Position numbers and translations under genes: made by a program
Notes under the pieces: model-generated
What the model was told of the DNA's origin: nothing
Seen by the model: the letters and a program-made list of their open reading frames with translations, nothing else
The model's database searches: none
Part shown: piece after piece, positions 1 through 7,780 of the stretch
How positions within the stretch are numbered: position 1 is the first letter of the stretch
Layout of the letters: each line of letters opens with the position of its first letter
Source: a virus
Length of the DNA stretch: 21,491 nt
Strand: one strand, 5' to 3'
IMG/VR virus record: IMGVR_UViG_3300032213_002816
Location: 1 to 21,491 of that record

Positions 1-1711
1 ATTTAGATTTTATATTAATGGTGGTGCTAATGATGCACCTAATGGTAGTTTATTAGACAAACAATTTAATAATATAACAGCTACATTTGATGGAACTACA
101 TTTTATGGTTATGTCAATAATGTTCTTCGTGTAACATATGTAGGTGCAATTAACCAACAAAGAGGTCCATATCCTAACTTCTGTTTTAATGATACTGGAG
201 TAAATCAAGGATTAAAAGGTCTTGCATTAGTCAATTTCTATAATAATGCTTTAAGTCCATCAAATAGAACACAATTATATAATGATGGATTTGAAAGATT
301 AGGCACCATAAATGCTCCAGCTTCTTATGTTGACCTTTTAGAACCTACTTGCTATTCTGGCACTGGTTTAACTATTAATGATTTAGCTAATCCTGCAGTT
401 GACTGGAATATATCTGCTTCTGGAACTACTTATGATGGAACTATTGGTTCAATTGCATTAACCACACAAAGTATTGAAGCTAATGCACAGTTAATCAATA
501 CTGGTGATGGTCCTATCACTATTGCTGGTTGGGTTAATATTAATCAATATTCTTATGGAACTAGTTTTAACTGTATACCTGCTGTTGGAAAAGCATTAGG
601 TGGAAATCAATTTAAACAAATAGCATTATATGGCTCTGTTCCAAATGCTGTTGGTTTAGGTAACTGTTCTAATGGTTCTGGCTTTGTTTATGGCAATGTT
701 GAAAGTCCAATAAATACTTGGGTTTTTGTAGTTGTTAAGAAAAATACAGGACAAACAACGAGTCAATATAAAACTTATATTAATGGCTTACCAAATGAAG
801 CAGGTTCTGCTGGAGCTAATGTTACTACTTCTATTGCATATAATGGTACATTTTCATATGGTTTAATTAATGGAACTATTTTTGGTGAAGGTGCAGCTAA
901 TTTCCCAATGAAAGTATCTCAATACTGGATGTGGAATGCTTATCTTTCTGATGGTCAAATTTTAGATTTATATAATGCCACAAAGGGAAGATTTACACCT
1001 CCAATTGCAGAATACAGTCCTTTTGATAATGCTTCTTATCCAGGAACAGGTAATACTTGGTTCGATTTAAGTGCTAATAATAATGATTTAGCCTTATCCA
1101 ATCAAACATTTACTCCATCTCCAATTAAAAGTTTCACATTTACAAATGGAAGTGCATATAAAGCATCTCCAGCAAGTTTTCCAACAAATATTTTCACATT
1201 TGATGGATGGTTCAATTTTACTGGTAGCTCATCACAAATTTTATATGCTGGTGGTAAAGACGGTAGCGGAACTGGTGTTTTATTTGGTTATAAATTTTCA
1301 GGTGCTAACAGTAATAAACCTTTCTTTGAAATGGGTGGTGGAGTTGCAAGACTTAACTTAACATTAGACCCAACTCCAGGTGAATGGTACAACTATACGA
1401 TTACTGGTGATGGTACTAACGTTAAAGCTTATGTCAATGGAGTTTTAGATGTCTCTGCTTCTCAAGGTGGAGGTTCTATAAACAATACTACATATGGATT
1501 AATATTAGGACAGTTTATTGATGGTACTGGTGGACCTAGTGGTCTTTTCTATTCACCATCTTCTTTTGGTCAGTTCAATGTATATAACCAAGCTTTAGAT
1601 GCTGGAACTATTCTTCAAAACTATAACGACAATTTAATAAATTATATTCCTCCAGGACCTTCTAGTAATGGAGTAGGTGGAAGACAATTTGCACAGGGAT
1701 TTAACGGATAA
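1..1711 (+). CDS. LamG-repeat adhesin-like structural protein (5' partial)
   Basis: The reading frame is open from base 2 to the stop at 1709-1711, so 569 residues are visible and the N-terminus lies outside the window. The ATG at 908 is an internal Met in mid-domain, not the start. Three LamG/concanavalin-like units can be seen. Each has a strand of the type W/I-x-x-x-x-A/V-T-x-D/G-G-T...YVNNVL or YINGLP or YVNGVL, and each ends in a Y-N-x-A-L-x-x-x-x-I/R-x-x-x-Y-N signature (FYNNALSPSNRTQLYN; WNAYLSDGQILDLYN; VYNQALDAGTILQNYN). The first unit is incomplete at the left edge. The C-terminus is a short Gly/Ser/Pro tail. LamG-like jelly-rolls usually bind glycans or other surfaces, so this is probably a particle appendage (head fibre, whisker or side fibre). 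It lies upstream of the neck genes. The domain call is firm; the location on the particle is inference. Confidence 0.72.
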   Translation, partial: FRFYINGGANDAPNGSLLDKQFNNITATFDGTTFYGYVNNVLRVTYVGAINQQRGPYPNFCFNDTGVNQGLKGLALVNFYNNALSPSNRTQLYNDGFERLGTINAPASYVDLLEPTCYSGTGLTINDLANPAVDWNISASGTTYDGTIGSIALTTQSIEANAQLINTGDGPITIAGWVNINQYSYGTSFNCIPAVGKALGGNQFKQIALYGSVPNAVGLGNCSNGSGFVYGNVESPINTWVFVVVKKNTGQTTSQYKTYINGLPNEAGSAGANVTTSIAYNGTFSYGLINGTIFGEGAANFPMKVSQYWMWNAYLSDGQILDLYNATKGRFTPPIAEYSPFDNASYPGTGNTWFDLSANNNDLALSNQTFTPSPIKSFTFTNGSAYKASPASFPTNIFTFDGWFNFTGSSSQILYAGGKDGSGTGVLFGYKFSGANSNKPFFEMGGGVARLNLTLDPTPGEWYNYTITGDGTNVKAYVNGVLDVSASQGGGSINNTTYGLILGQFIDGTGGPSGLFYSPSSFGQFNVYNQALDAGTILQNYNDNLINYIPPGPSSNGVGGRQFAQGFNG

Positions 1712-1741
1712 TAAATTTAGCAACTTTAAGAGGATTTTATA

Positions 1742-4213
1742 ATGTTTTACGTCTTACAAAATGAATCAACAGCAGCATTAAGAAGAGTACCAATTCTCTT
1801 AACTGATGCTGCTACTGGTACAACTGCTCAAACTGGAGTGGCTATAACCAATATTTATCCTCAAGTAAATATTAACGGTGGAGCTTTTGCTGGTGGTGCA
1901 GGTACAGTTGCTGAAGCTGGTTACGGTCAATACTATTACCAATTTGATGCCTCTGAAGTTGCTACTTTAGGTTTAGCTGGTATCCATGTTACTGCAGTAG
2001 GATGTAGAGATTATGATGCTATATGTCAAGTAGCTGCATTTAACGTTTACTCTGCTTCAGGCGTTGGAATTACAGCAGCTGACGTGTGGAATTACGATAT
2101 TTCAGGTGTTGTTGGAGCAGGTTTAGCAGGAAGTCAGTTGAATGTTGCTGCAGCAGGCGGTGGAACAACTACTGGTGATATTGCAACAGCTGTATGGGAT
2201 TACGCTGGAGCTACTGTTCCTGCCACTGTTAAAGAAACACTTGAAACAGCTTCTACACAAGCTAGTAATGCTTCTTCACAAACTGGTTCTTCCGTTATTA
2301 GAGATGCTGTTTGGGATACAGACGTATCTTATCTCACTTCACCTCAAGCTGGAGCTGCATTATATCAAGCTGCTCTTGGAACAACTCTTAACGCACCTTC
2401 CGAAGTATGGTCTTATGTAACAAGAGAGATTACAGGTGGTACTGCAACAACTGTAACCAATGCTGTTCTTGTTGACACTGCGTCAATGTCAGGTATTGCT
2501 AATACGGTATGGTCAACACTTACTGCGCCTTACACAACACACGCAACCTTTGGACATAATATTTTACGTTCTGATAATGCTGCAACAATTGGTGAAGTTA
2601 CATTACATCAATCTGGTGGAAGTAAAAGAGTTGATGCAGATGTTCATGCATTTGTAAATAATACTGCTTCAGCCACTGCAATGTTAAATATCCTTACTGG
2701 TATTGGTGCTTCAATGACAACCAATATCACTGGAAACTTAAGTGGTTCAGTTGGTAGTGTAACAAATCCTGTTTCTGTTGCTACTGCTTCTATGTCTGGT
2801 ATAGCCAACACTATTTGGTCCACTGATATTTCTGGATATACTACTGCTGGAACTGCTGGTTCGCAACTTAACTTGGCTGCTGCGCCTTCTGGTGCTGGTA
2901 TTACTGCTGGTGACGTAACTAATGCAGTTTGGAATGTTGCAACTTCATCTTACACTACTTCAGGAACCTTTGGACATAATATTTTACGTTCAGATGTTGC
3001 TGGTACTGCTGGTACTGTATCATTATGGACTGGTGGTGCATATAGTGGTATATTTGCAGACACATACAGAATTGATGAAGATTATAATGCAGCTATTGCA
3101 TTAAAAGATATCCTTACTGGTATTGGTGCATCAATTACAGGCAATATTACTGGTGATTTAAGTGGAAGTGTTGGTTCTGTAACTGCTGATGTTAATGTTT
3201 CCACTGCAAGTATGAGTGGAATTGCTAATACAGTATGGTCAACTGATATTTCTGGTTACACTTCACCTTCTGCTGGTTTCGACCTTTCTAATGCTTCTTC
3301 TGGAGCTGGAATAACTGCTGGTGATGTTTGGAATTACACATTACTTTCAAGTGGACAATCTGCTGATACTACTCTTGGTAATGCAGATGACCAAGCTACA
3401 GGTGCAAATACTAACACTAACTCACCAACATTAGAGGCTAATATCTGGTCATATGCTACTCGTACATTAACAAGTTCATCTGCACCAACTGCAGCTGATA
3501 TTTGGAGTTATGCAGGTGGAAGAACTATTACTGGTGGTATTGTTACTACAGTTGGTGACAAAACTGGTTATTCTTTATCTAGCACTCAATCTTTTAATCT
3601 TACTGGTAATATTACTGGTAGCCTTTCTGGAAGTGTTGGAAGTGTAACAGGTTCAGTTGGTAGTGTAGTAGGCCCAGTATTAGTTGCAACAGCATCTATG
3701 TCAGGTATAGCTGGAACTGTTTGGACATATTCGCCAAGGACATTAACAAGTGGTGCAGGCTCAACTGCAGGTGATATTTGGAATTATAATATCTCTGGAA
3801 TTACTGCTTCTGGTACTGCTGGAGCAACCTTAAATGATGCCTCTGTATCTGGAAGTGTAGTTACTATTGTTAATGGTCCTTATAGATTAACCTCTATTGC
3901 TGAAGGCACTGATGGAAGAATTGATATCCTTGCTGATAGTGTTCAAACCATTCAACTTAACTGTTTAGATGGATTTGGGCAACCTTTTAACATTACTGGT
4001 TATAGTTGTTTAGTAAATGTTTATGACATTTCTGGAGCTTTAGCAGTTACCTATACTCCAACTGTTGACTTTGCATCAAGTGGTATAGTTAGCTTTGATA
4101 TTGATACTGATGTTACTGGAACAACTGGTAGATATACTCTTGTAGTAGAACTTACTGCTGGTGCTGAAGTAGTACAGCTTGGTCCTCTCGAAATATTGGT
4201 AAGACCACTCTAA
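1742..4213 (+). CDS. Modular Gly/Ser/Thr-rich repeat fibre protein
   Basis: This is an 823-residue protein with a strong Shine-Dalgarno site (AAGAGGA at 1728-1734, 7-nt spacing). The N-terminal ~110 residues look like a globular beta domain. The middle is built from recurrent modules: ASMSGIANTVW-type (four copies), NITGxLSGSVGSV-type (three), TFGHNILRSD (two), and D-V/I-W-N/S-Y units such as ADVWNYDISG and ADIWSYAGGRT. The last ~110 residues lose the repeats and resemble the Ig-like, BppU-N-type folds found in phage appendages (weak similarity by eye). No enzymatic motif is visible. Tandem repeats of this kind form shafts in phage fibres, and low-complexity D-V-W-N-Y repeats are frequent in phage structural proteins of unknown position. 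The stop overlaps the next start (taATG). Lying between a LamG protein and the neck gene, it could be a head or neck fibre. Function is inferred. Confidence 0.62.
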   Translation: MFYVLQNESTAALRRVPILLTDAATGTTAQTGVAITNIYPQVNINGGAFAGGAGTVAEAGYGQYYYQFDASEVATLGLAGIHVTAVGCRDYDAICQVAAFNVYSASGVGITAADVWNYDISGVVGAGLAGSQLNVAAAGGGTTTGDIATAVWDYAGATVPATVKETLETASTQASNASSQTGSSVIRDAVWDTDVSYLTSPQAGAALYQAALGTTLNAPSEVWSYVTREITGGTATTVTNAVLVDTASMSGIANTVWSTLTAPYTTHATFGHNILRSDNAATIGEVTLHQSGGSKRVDADVHAFVNNTASATAMLNILTGIGASMTTNITGNLSGSVGSVTNPVSVATASMSGIANTIWSTDISGYTTAGTAGSQLNLAAAPSGAGITAGDVTNAVWNVATSSYTTSGTFGHNILRSDVAGTAGTVSLWTGGAYSGIFADTYRIDEDYNAAIALKDILTGIGASITGNITGDLSGSVGSVTADVNVSTASMSGIANTVWSTDISGYTSPSAGFDLSNASSGAGITAGDVWNYTLLSSGQSADTTLGNADDQATGANTNTNSPTLEANIWSYATRTLTSSSAPTAADIWSYAGGRTITGGIVTTVGDKTGYSLSSTQSFNLTGNITGSLSGSVGSVTGSVGSVVGPVLVATASMSGIAGTVWTYSPRTLTSGAGSTAGDIWNYNISGITASGTAGATLNDASVSGSVVTIVNGPYRLTSIAEGTDGRIDILADSVQTIQLNCLDGFGQPFNITGYSCLVNVYDISGALAVTYTPTVDFASSGIVSFDIDTDVTGTTGRYTLVVELTAGAEVVQLGPLEILVRPL
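2545..3270 (+). repeat. In-frame tandem duplication, 420-bp period, inside the fibre gene
   Basis: A 27-bp stretch at 2545-2571 recurs identically at 2965-2991. A 22-bp stretch at 2689-2710 recurs at 3109-3130, and the Met codon of the ASMSGIA module recurs at 2792 and 3212. All three pairs are exactly 420 bp (140 codons) apart, so the segment is an in-frame tandem duplication that has since diverged. An additional related module with its Met at 2486 lies 306 bp before the one at 2792, consistent with a unit carrying an indel. Confidence 0.8.
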
Positions 4214-4620
4214 TGGTTCATGCTACTGTCAATCTGAAAATTAATAAGGCTGCTTTTGACAGCCTTATTAATGAAGCAACTAAGGTAACTGAAGGTGCTG
4301 CAGATGTCATGGCAAATGAAATGAAGAAAAGTATTCTGACTGGAGCTAAATCTGGTCAGCAATACTTTTCTAATGGTAGAAGACATCAATCTTCAGCTCC
4401 AGGACAAGCACCTGCAAATAACACTGGAGCATTGGTAAGAAGTATTAAAGTTAAGAAAAATGGGAGAGAAGCTACAATCTCAATTGAAAAAGACTATGCT
4501 ATTTACTTAGAATTTGGCACTAGTAAAATGAGAGCAAGGCCATTCATCATTCCAGCATTTTTAAAGACTAAAAAGTGGTTTTCTGACAAGTTAAAAGCTA
4601 TTGCATCTAAAGGTAAATAA
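4213..4620 (+). CDS. HK97 gp10-like neck/head-tail joining protein
   Basis: This 135-residue protein is basic at its C-terminus. It carries the family signature of HK97-gp10-type proteins: an N-terminal helix (residues ~8-45), then a Ser-Ala-Pro-Gly-Gln-Ala-Pro loop followed by NNTGALVRSI, and later YAIYLEFGTSKMRARPF with a terminal helix. The spacing of APGQ...TG-L-R-S-I...YA-x-x-x-E-FGT...ARPF is characteristic. These proteins form the neck/tail-completion ring that joins the head connector to the tail tube. The start overlaps the upstream stop by one base (taATG), and the next gene begins immediately after this stop, so translation is probably coupled. The assignment rests on motif recognition and on position before a DUF3168-like gene and the tail tube gene. 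Confidence 0.85.
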   Translation: MVHATVNLKINKAAFDSLINEATKVTEGAADVMANEMKKSILTGAKSGQQYFSNGRRHQSSAPGQAPANNTGALVRSIKVKKNGREATISIEKDYAIYLEFGTSKMRARPFIIPAFLKTKKWFSDKLKAIASKGK

Positions 4621-5097
4621 ATGAGTTTTGAACCATTAATTATTAGTAAGTGGATTTATGACACTTTGAGTGCTGATGTAACTTTAGCCACTCTTATTGC
4701 TGGTTCAAAAGCTCCATTTTATCAGCAAGGAATTTATTTAGAAGTAGCGCCTGAAAAAGATGCTGTATCTCAACAAATGCCTCAATTACCTTATGTTGTG
4801 TATTCAAGATTAGGTAGTGAGGGTTCCGATGAAACTGTTTTATGTGGAGATAGATATTACACTGTTCCACTATTTAGAATAACTGTATGGGACCAAAAGA
4901 ATGGAAGTATATCTTATTCTAGAGTAAAACAAATAATAGATAGAGTAGATGTACTTCTTGGAAAACAAACTGTAACTGTATCTGGTTTAACATTCTTAAG
5001 CCAGAGATACGATACTGATCAGCCGTTTGAGGTGGGTTCGGACGGCAGAGTCGATTATGGGTTGAGTTTACTATATAGATTCAACACCGCTATATAA
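4621..5097 (+). CDS. Tail terminator/completion protein (DUF3168-like)
   Basis: A 158-residue protein that starts on the base after the previous stop. It has the layout of the DUF3168/tail terminator family: an N-terminal amphipathic helix (ISKWIYDTLSADVTLATLI), then a QxPYVVYSRLGSE strand, a central strand with Y-x-x-P-L-F-R-I-T-V-W, a helix (YSRVKQIIDRVDVLLG) and a C-terminal segment ending YGLSLLYRF. Family members cap the tail tube and fix its length before it joins the head. Its neighbours, an HK97-gp10-like gene before and a tail tube gene after, fit the common order. The gene's last ~100 bases are visibly more GC-rich than the rest. The next gene's ribosome binding site overlaps this gene's stop region. 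Confidence 0.78.
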   Translation: MSFEPLIISKWIYDTLSADVTLATLIAGSKAPFYQQGIYLEVAPEKDAVSQQMPQLPYVVYSRLGSEGSDETVLCGDRYYTVPLFRITVWDQKNGSISYSRVKQIIDRVDVLLGKQTVTVSGLTFLSQRYDTDQPFEVGSDGRVDYGLSLLYRFNTAI

Positions 5098-5111
5098 AGA
5101 GGATAAAAACT

Positions 5112-5552
5112 ATGCCACAACCTGTTTTAACGTCTGAAGTTGTTGTTGATATTAGCTTTGGTGCTGATTCACAAGCAACTGGTGGAGCTGGGTCTATACC
5201 TGCTTCTCCAACAGCAAATATCGAATGTCAAGCAAAGAGCGTAAAAGCAACCATTACTGCTCGAACTGTTGACCTTACCACTCTTTGTTCAGAGACAGAA
5301 GCCACGTTTACTACTGGCTTAACTGGTACTCTTGACCTTGAACTCTATGTTGATGAAACTTCTGGTCCAATTTTCCTTGGTAAAACTGGATATCTTTGTA
5401 AAGTAGCAGTTAATATGGGTGGTTCAGGTGGAACTATTACCTATCAAGGATTAGTTACTGATGAATCACAAACATATGCTCCTGGTGATGTTGAAATGGA
5501 AACCGCAACCATAAAATTAGGTGCATTTGGATTCACAACTGTAAGTACATAA
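5112..5552 (+). CDS. Probable major tail tube protein
   Basis: This 146-residue, mostly beta protein has one of the best ribosome binding sites in the window (AAGAGGA at 5097-5103, 8-nt spacing), as expected for an abundant structural protein. It contains strands separated by Gly/Thr-rich turns, notably a TARTVDLTTLC segment, then the T-G-L-x-G-T-L-D-L-E-L-Y pattern and a late Y-x-P-G-D-V-E-M-E-T-A-T-I segment, all typical of tail tube subunits. It directly precedes the frameshifted tail chaperone and the tape measure, which is the standard place for the tube gene. No specific family is identified beyond this. An alternative role would be a minor tail or decoration protein. Confidence 0.68.
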   Translation: MPQPVLTSEVVVDISFGADSQATGGAGSIPASPTANIECQAKSVKATITARTVDLTTLCSETEATFTTGLTGTLDLELYVDETSGPIFLGKTGYLCKVAVNMGGSGGTITYQGLVTDESQTYAPGDVEMETATIKLGAFGFTTVST

Positions 5553-5572
5553 GATAACTGTAAAATATATAT

Positions 5573-5950
5573 ATGATTAAAGCAATTTCAAAAGTTAAGA
5601 AAGTAGCGTTAAGGCCATCTGTTAAAATTGACATCGAGCAGTTTACAGATGAGCCTTGCGTTTTAGAATTTTCCGAGCCCACAGCAGCTTCATTGTTTCC
5701 TGATAATGAGTTGTTGAAGCAATTAAAGATTAAGTTTCCAAAATATCCAGATGCAATGCTCTATCAAGTAGCATTGTTAGCAAAGTGTTATGTGATTAAA
5801 CCAGAAGATGGTGATTCTATTAATGCATACAATGAATTTGGACAACTTGCTAAAGATAACAAAGAATGTTTTTATCATGTATTAGCTGAGTTTTTGAATG
5901 CTTTTCCTACCAATCTAGAAGATAAGGTAACAGAAGCAAAAAACGACTAA
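5573..5950 (+). CDS. Tail assembly chaperone, short form (gpG-like)
   Basis: This 125-residue protein lies directly before the tape measure gene, the fixed position of lambda gpG-type chaperones. It is largely helical and charged, with segments such as NELLKQLKIKFPKYPDAMLY and a helix ending EFLNAF, and shows no membrane segment. No good Shine-Dalgarno site precedes the ATG. Its last codons carry a slippery heptamer (A AAA AAC, 5938-5944) that shifts a fraction of ribosomes into the -1 frame to make the longer gpGT-like form, given as a separate entry. In known phages the chaperone binds the tape measure and recruits tube subunits and is absent from the finished virion. The call depends on position plus frameshift architecture, not on strong sequence identity. 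Confidence 0.82.
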   Translation: MIKAISKVKKVALRPSVKIDIEQFTDEPCVLEFSEPTAASLFPDNELLKQLKIKFPKYPDAMLYQVALLAKCYVIKPEDGDSINAYNEFGQLAKDNKECFYHVLAEFLNAFPTNLEDKVTEAKND

Positions 5951-6126
5951 TCGGATGTTCTGCTCAAATACTTTATTACAGCGTAAGGTATTTGAACAGG
6001 CATCCGACAGAATTAGATTTAACTTTAGACCAGATAGCTGAAGTTGCGTATGTGGCAAGAGAAATAGAAAAGTCAGAGGCTGAAAATGCCTCTGGCCTTC
6101 TAAAAGCCTTATTTGGAGCAAGATAA
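5573..6126 (+). CDS. Tail assembly chaperone, -1 frameshift product (gpGT-like)
   Basis: If ribosomes slip -1 on the heptamer at 5938-5944, the first 124 residues of the short form are fused to 60 more read in the other frame, giving 184 residues. The -1 frame is open from 5944 (Arg-Leu-Ile-Gly...) to the taa at 6124-6126. It encodes a plausible helical T domain (TELDLTLDQIAEVAYVAREI...LLKALFGAR). No start codon with a ribosome binding site exists for this segment alone, so frameshifting is the simplest way to express it. The end overlaps the tape measure ATG (taATG at 6124-6128), as in many gpG/gpT systems. The T part is thought to recruit tube protein while the G part binds the tape measure. 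Confidence 0.85.
5938..6007 (+). promoter_or_regulatory. -1 programmed ribosomal frameshift site: slippery heptamer plus hairpin
   Basis: A canonical X XXY YYZ heptamer (A AAA AAC) lies in frame at 5938-5944 (codons gca aaa aac), 3 nt before the zero-frame stop. After a 6-nt spacer a long hairpin starts. 5951-5957 pairs with 6001-6007 (7 bp), 5960-5962 with 5997-5999 (3 bp) and 5964-5971 with 5988-5995 (8 bp), interrupted only by a small internal loop and one mismatch. The apical part can extend with G-U pairs. Spacer length and stem position match the known requirements for -1 frameshifting. Confidence 0.88.
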
Positions 6127-7778
6127 TGACATTAGCAGAAGCAAACGTTAAATTTAGTAGTACTGGAGCAGACCAGGTTAAAGCTACTGCTGATGGAATT
6201 GGTAAATCTCTTGATTCAGTAGCAAAAAAAGCTGACAATGCTGGATTTAGCATTAAAAATATTGCTGCTGGAAATATAGTCAGTAATATTATTGAACGAT
6301 TAAGTGATAAAGCATTTGATTTAGGAAAAAACATTCTTGAAATGGGAATGAGTTTTGAAACTACTAATGCTCAATTTGAAGCATTAGGAATGAATGCAAA
6401 TACAACTAGAGACTTTATTGGTAAAGTTGCTGCTGCTTCTACATTAACTACTAAAGAACTTACAGCTCTTGCTCAATCTCTTCAATTATCAGGATTTAAT
6501 ATTTATAGAGTATTACCTGCTTTTGGAAAACTTGCAGATTTAGCAGGTAAAGACCAAGATAAATTGCAAGGAATGGTTAGACTATTAAATGTCTTAAAAA
6601 CTGGAGCAAGACCAGACCAAGAATTATTGCAAAGTCTTAAAATGCCTACTCTTTTATCAGAAGCTGGACTAAAATTTGATAAAGGTAAATTAGTTGGTGA
6701 TATTAATTCTGCATTAGAATCAGTTATTAAAGTTATTGAAAGTAAAACTGGAAAAGTATCTCAAGCTTTAGGTAAGACTTTTGAAGCTTCTTTTTCATCT
6801 TTAGTAGACCAATTTGATAAAATTAAAGAAACATTAGGAAGTAGAATTCTTAGCTGGGCAAAACCTTGGGTTGATGGCTTAACTACTGTACTTAAAGCAA
6901 TGACATCAAGTGGTATTTGGGAAAGATTTTTAAACCAATTTTTCTTATATGGTGATAATGCAAATAAAAATCTTAAAGATGGTTTATTAAATAAAGAAAC
7001 TTTATTTGCAGTTTCAAACTTTATAGTAGATATACTAACTAAATTAGCATTCCTACCAGCAAGAATTCAAGTTATTTTTAAAGAAATAGTTCCTATGATG
7101 AAAGAGATTTTTTCTAATCTCAAAGAAGACCCTACAATCAAAGGTTTTTTAACAGTTTTTGAATTAATTGGAAAACAAGCAAAAACAAATGCTTACAATG
7201 AAAGATTTCAACAAACAAGAGAAAAATTATTCAAAGCTGGTCAAGTCAAAACTTTAAATATGTCTGACGATGTAGATAAAAAAATAATTGAAATGACAAT
7301 GCAGCTTGAAGATAGAAGAGGAAAAGGAATTGGTGCAAGTAAAGGTGTTGCACAAAAATTACTTGATATAGATGAAAGAGAAAGAAGAACTAAAAATATT
7401 GAACAATTAAAAGCACGTTCAGCTATTTTAGGTATGGGATTAGAACCTCCAGTTGTAGGTAAAGGTAAAGTTACACTACCTGGAACTAAAACTGGTGATG
7501 ATACTGAAGTCAATAAACCCAAAAAGACAAAAGATACTAGTCTTCTTGAACTAATCGTACAAAATACACAAAAAGCTAATGAGCTAACCTTAAGAAATAT
7601 GACTTATGGTGGTGGTCAGTTAGCTGCTGAAGGTGTATCATCTGTTCAAATGGCAAATTATAGAACTGTATCAAGTCCAAGAATAAATGCTACAAATGAC
7701 ATGGTTCGTGGTGTTAAGAAAGAAGTAAACGCAACAATAGGATCTAATTTTCTCAACTTTAGTCCACGGAGATCATAA
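6126..7778 (+). CDS. Tail tape measure protein
   Basis: This 550-residue protein follows the frameshifted chaperone and has the features of a tape measure: an N-terminal helical segment of VKFSSTGADQVKATADGIGKSL type, a hydrophobic/amphipathic region (roughly residues 40-75), and a conserved-looking stretch (ALGMNANTTRDFIGKVAAASTLTTKELTALAQSL) like the tape-measure N-terminal domain. Long helices and charged coiled-coil-like segments occur around residues 330-440, with a Lys-rich linker near 450-470. GGAG at 6115-6118 with 7-nt spacing supports the ATG that overlaps the chaperone stop. In known phages the protein sets tail length and is ejected with DNA. At about 0.15 nm per residue it would correspond to a short tail of very roughly 80 nm. 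No lysozyme or peptidase domain is recognisable. Confidence 0.85.
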   Translation: MTLAEANVKFSSTGADQVKATADGIGKSLDSVAKKADNAGFSIKNIAAGNIVSNIIERLSDKAFDLGKNILEMGMSFETTNAQFEALGMNANTTRDFIGKVAAASTLTTKELTALAQSLQLSGFNIYRVLPAFGKLADLAGKDQDKLQGMVRLLNVLKTGARPDQELLQSLKMPTLLSEAGLKFDKGKLVGDINSALESVIKVIESKTGKVSQALGKTFEASFSSLVDQFDKIKETLGSRILSWAKPWVDGLTTVLKAMTSSGIWERFLNQFFLYGDNANKNLKDGLLNKETLFAVSNFIVDILTKLAFLPARIQVIFKEIVPMMKEIFSNLKEDPTIKGFLTVFELIGKQAKTNAYNERFQQTREKLFKAGQVKTLNMSDDVDKKIIEMTMQLEDRRGKGIGASKGVAQKLLDIDERERRTKNIEQLKARSAILGMGLEPPVVGKGKVTLPGTKTGDDTEVNKPKKTKDTSLLELIVQNTQKANELTLRNMTYGGGQLAAEGVSSVQMANYRTVSSPRINATNDMVRGVKKEVNATIGSNFLNFSPRRS

Positions 7779-7780
7779 AA

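Noticed and set aside
908-1711. A separate 267-residue gene starting at ATG 908
   Set aside because: The same frame is open without a stop from base 2, and residues before and after 908 form one continuous LamG unit. There is no ribosome binding site at 908.
2142-3104. Leu/Gln-rich ORFs in a second frame of the fibre gene
   Set aside because: They are by-products of the same DNA repeats read out of frame; no initiation signals.
5915-6334. 139-residue leftward ORF over the chaperone/tape measure junction
   Set aside because: Antisense to two well-supported genes and to the frameshift hairpin, with no ribosome binding site or promoter; a shadow of AT-rich coding sequence.
7241-7522. 93-residue leftward ORF in the tape measure gene
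   Set aside because: Pro/Ser/Leu-rich antisense translation without initiation signals.
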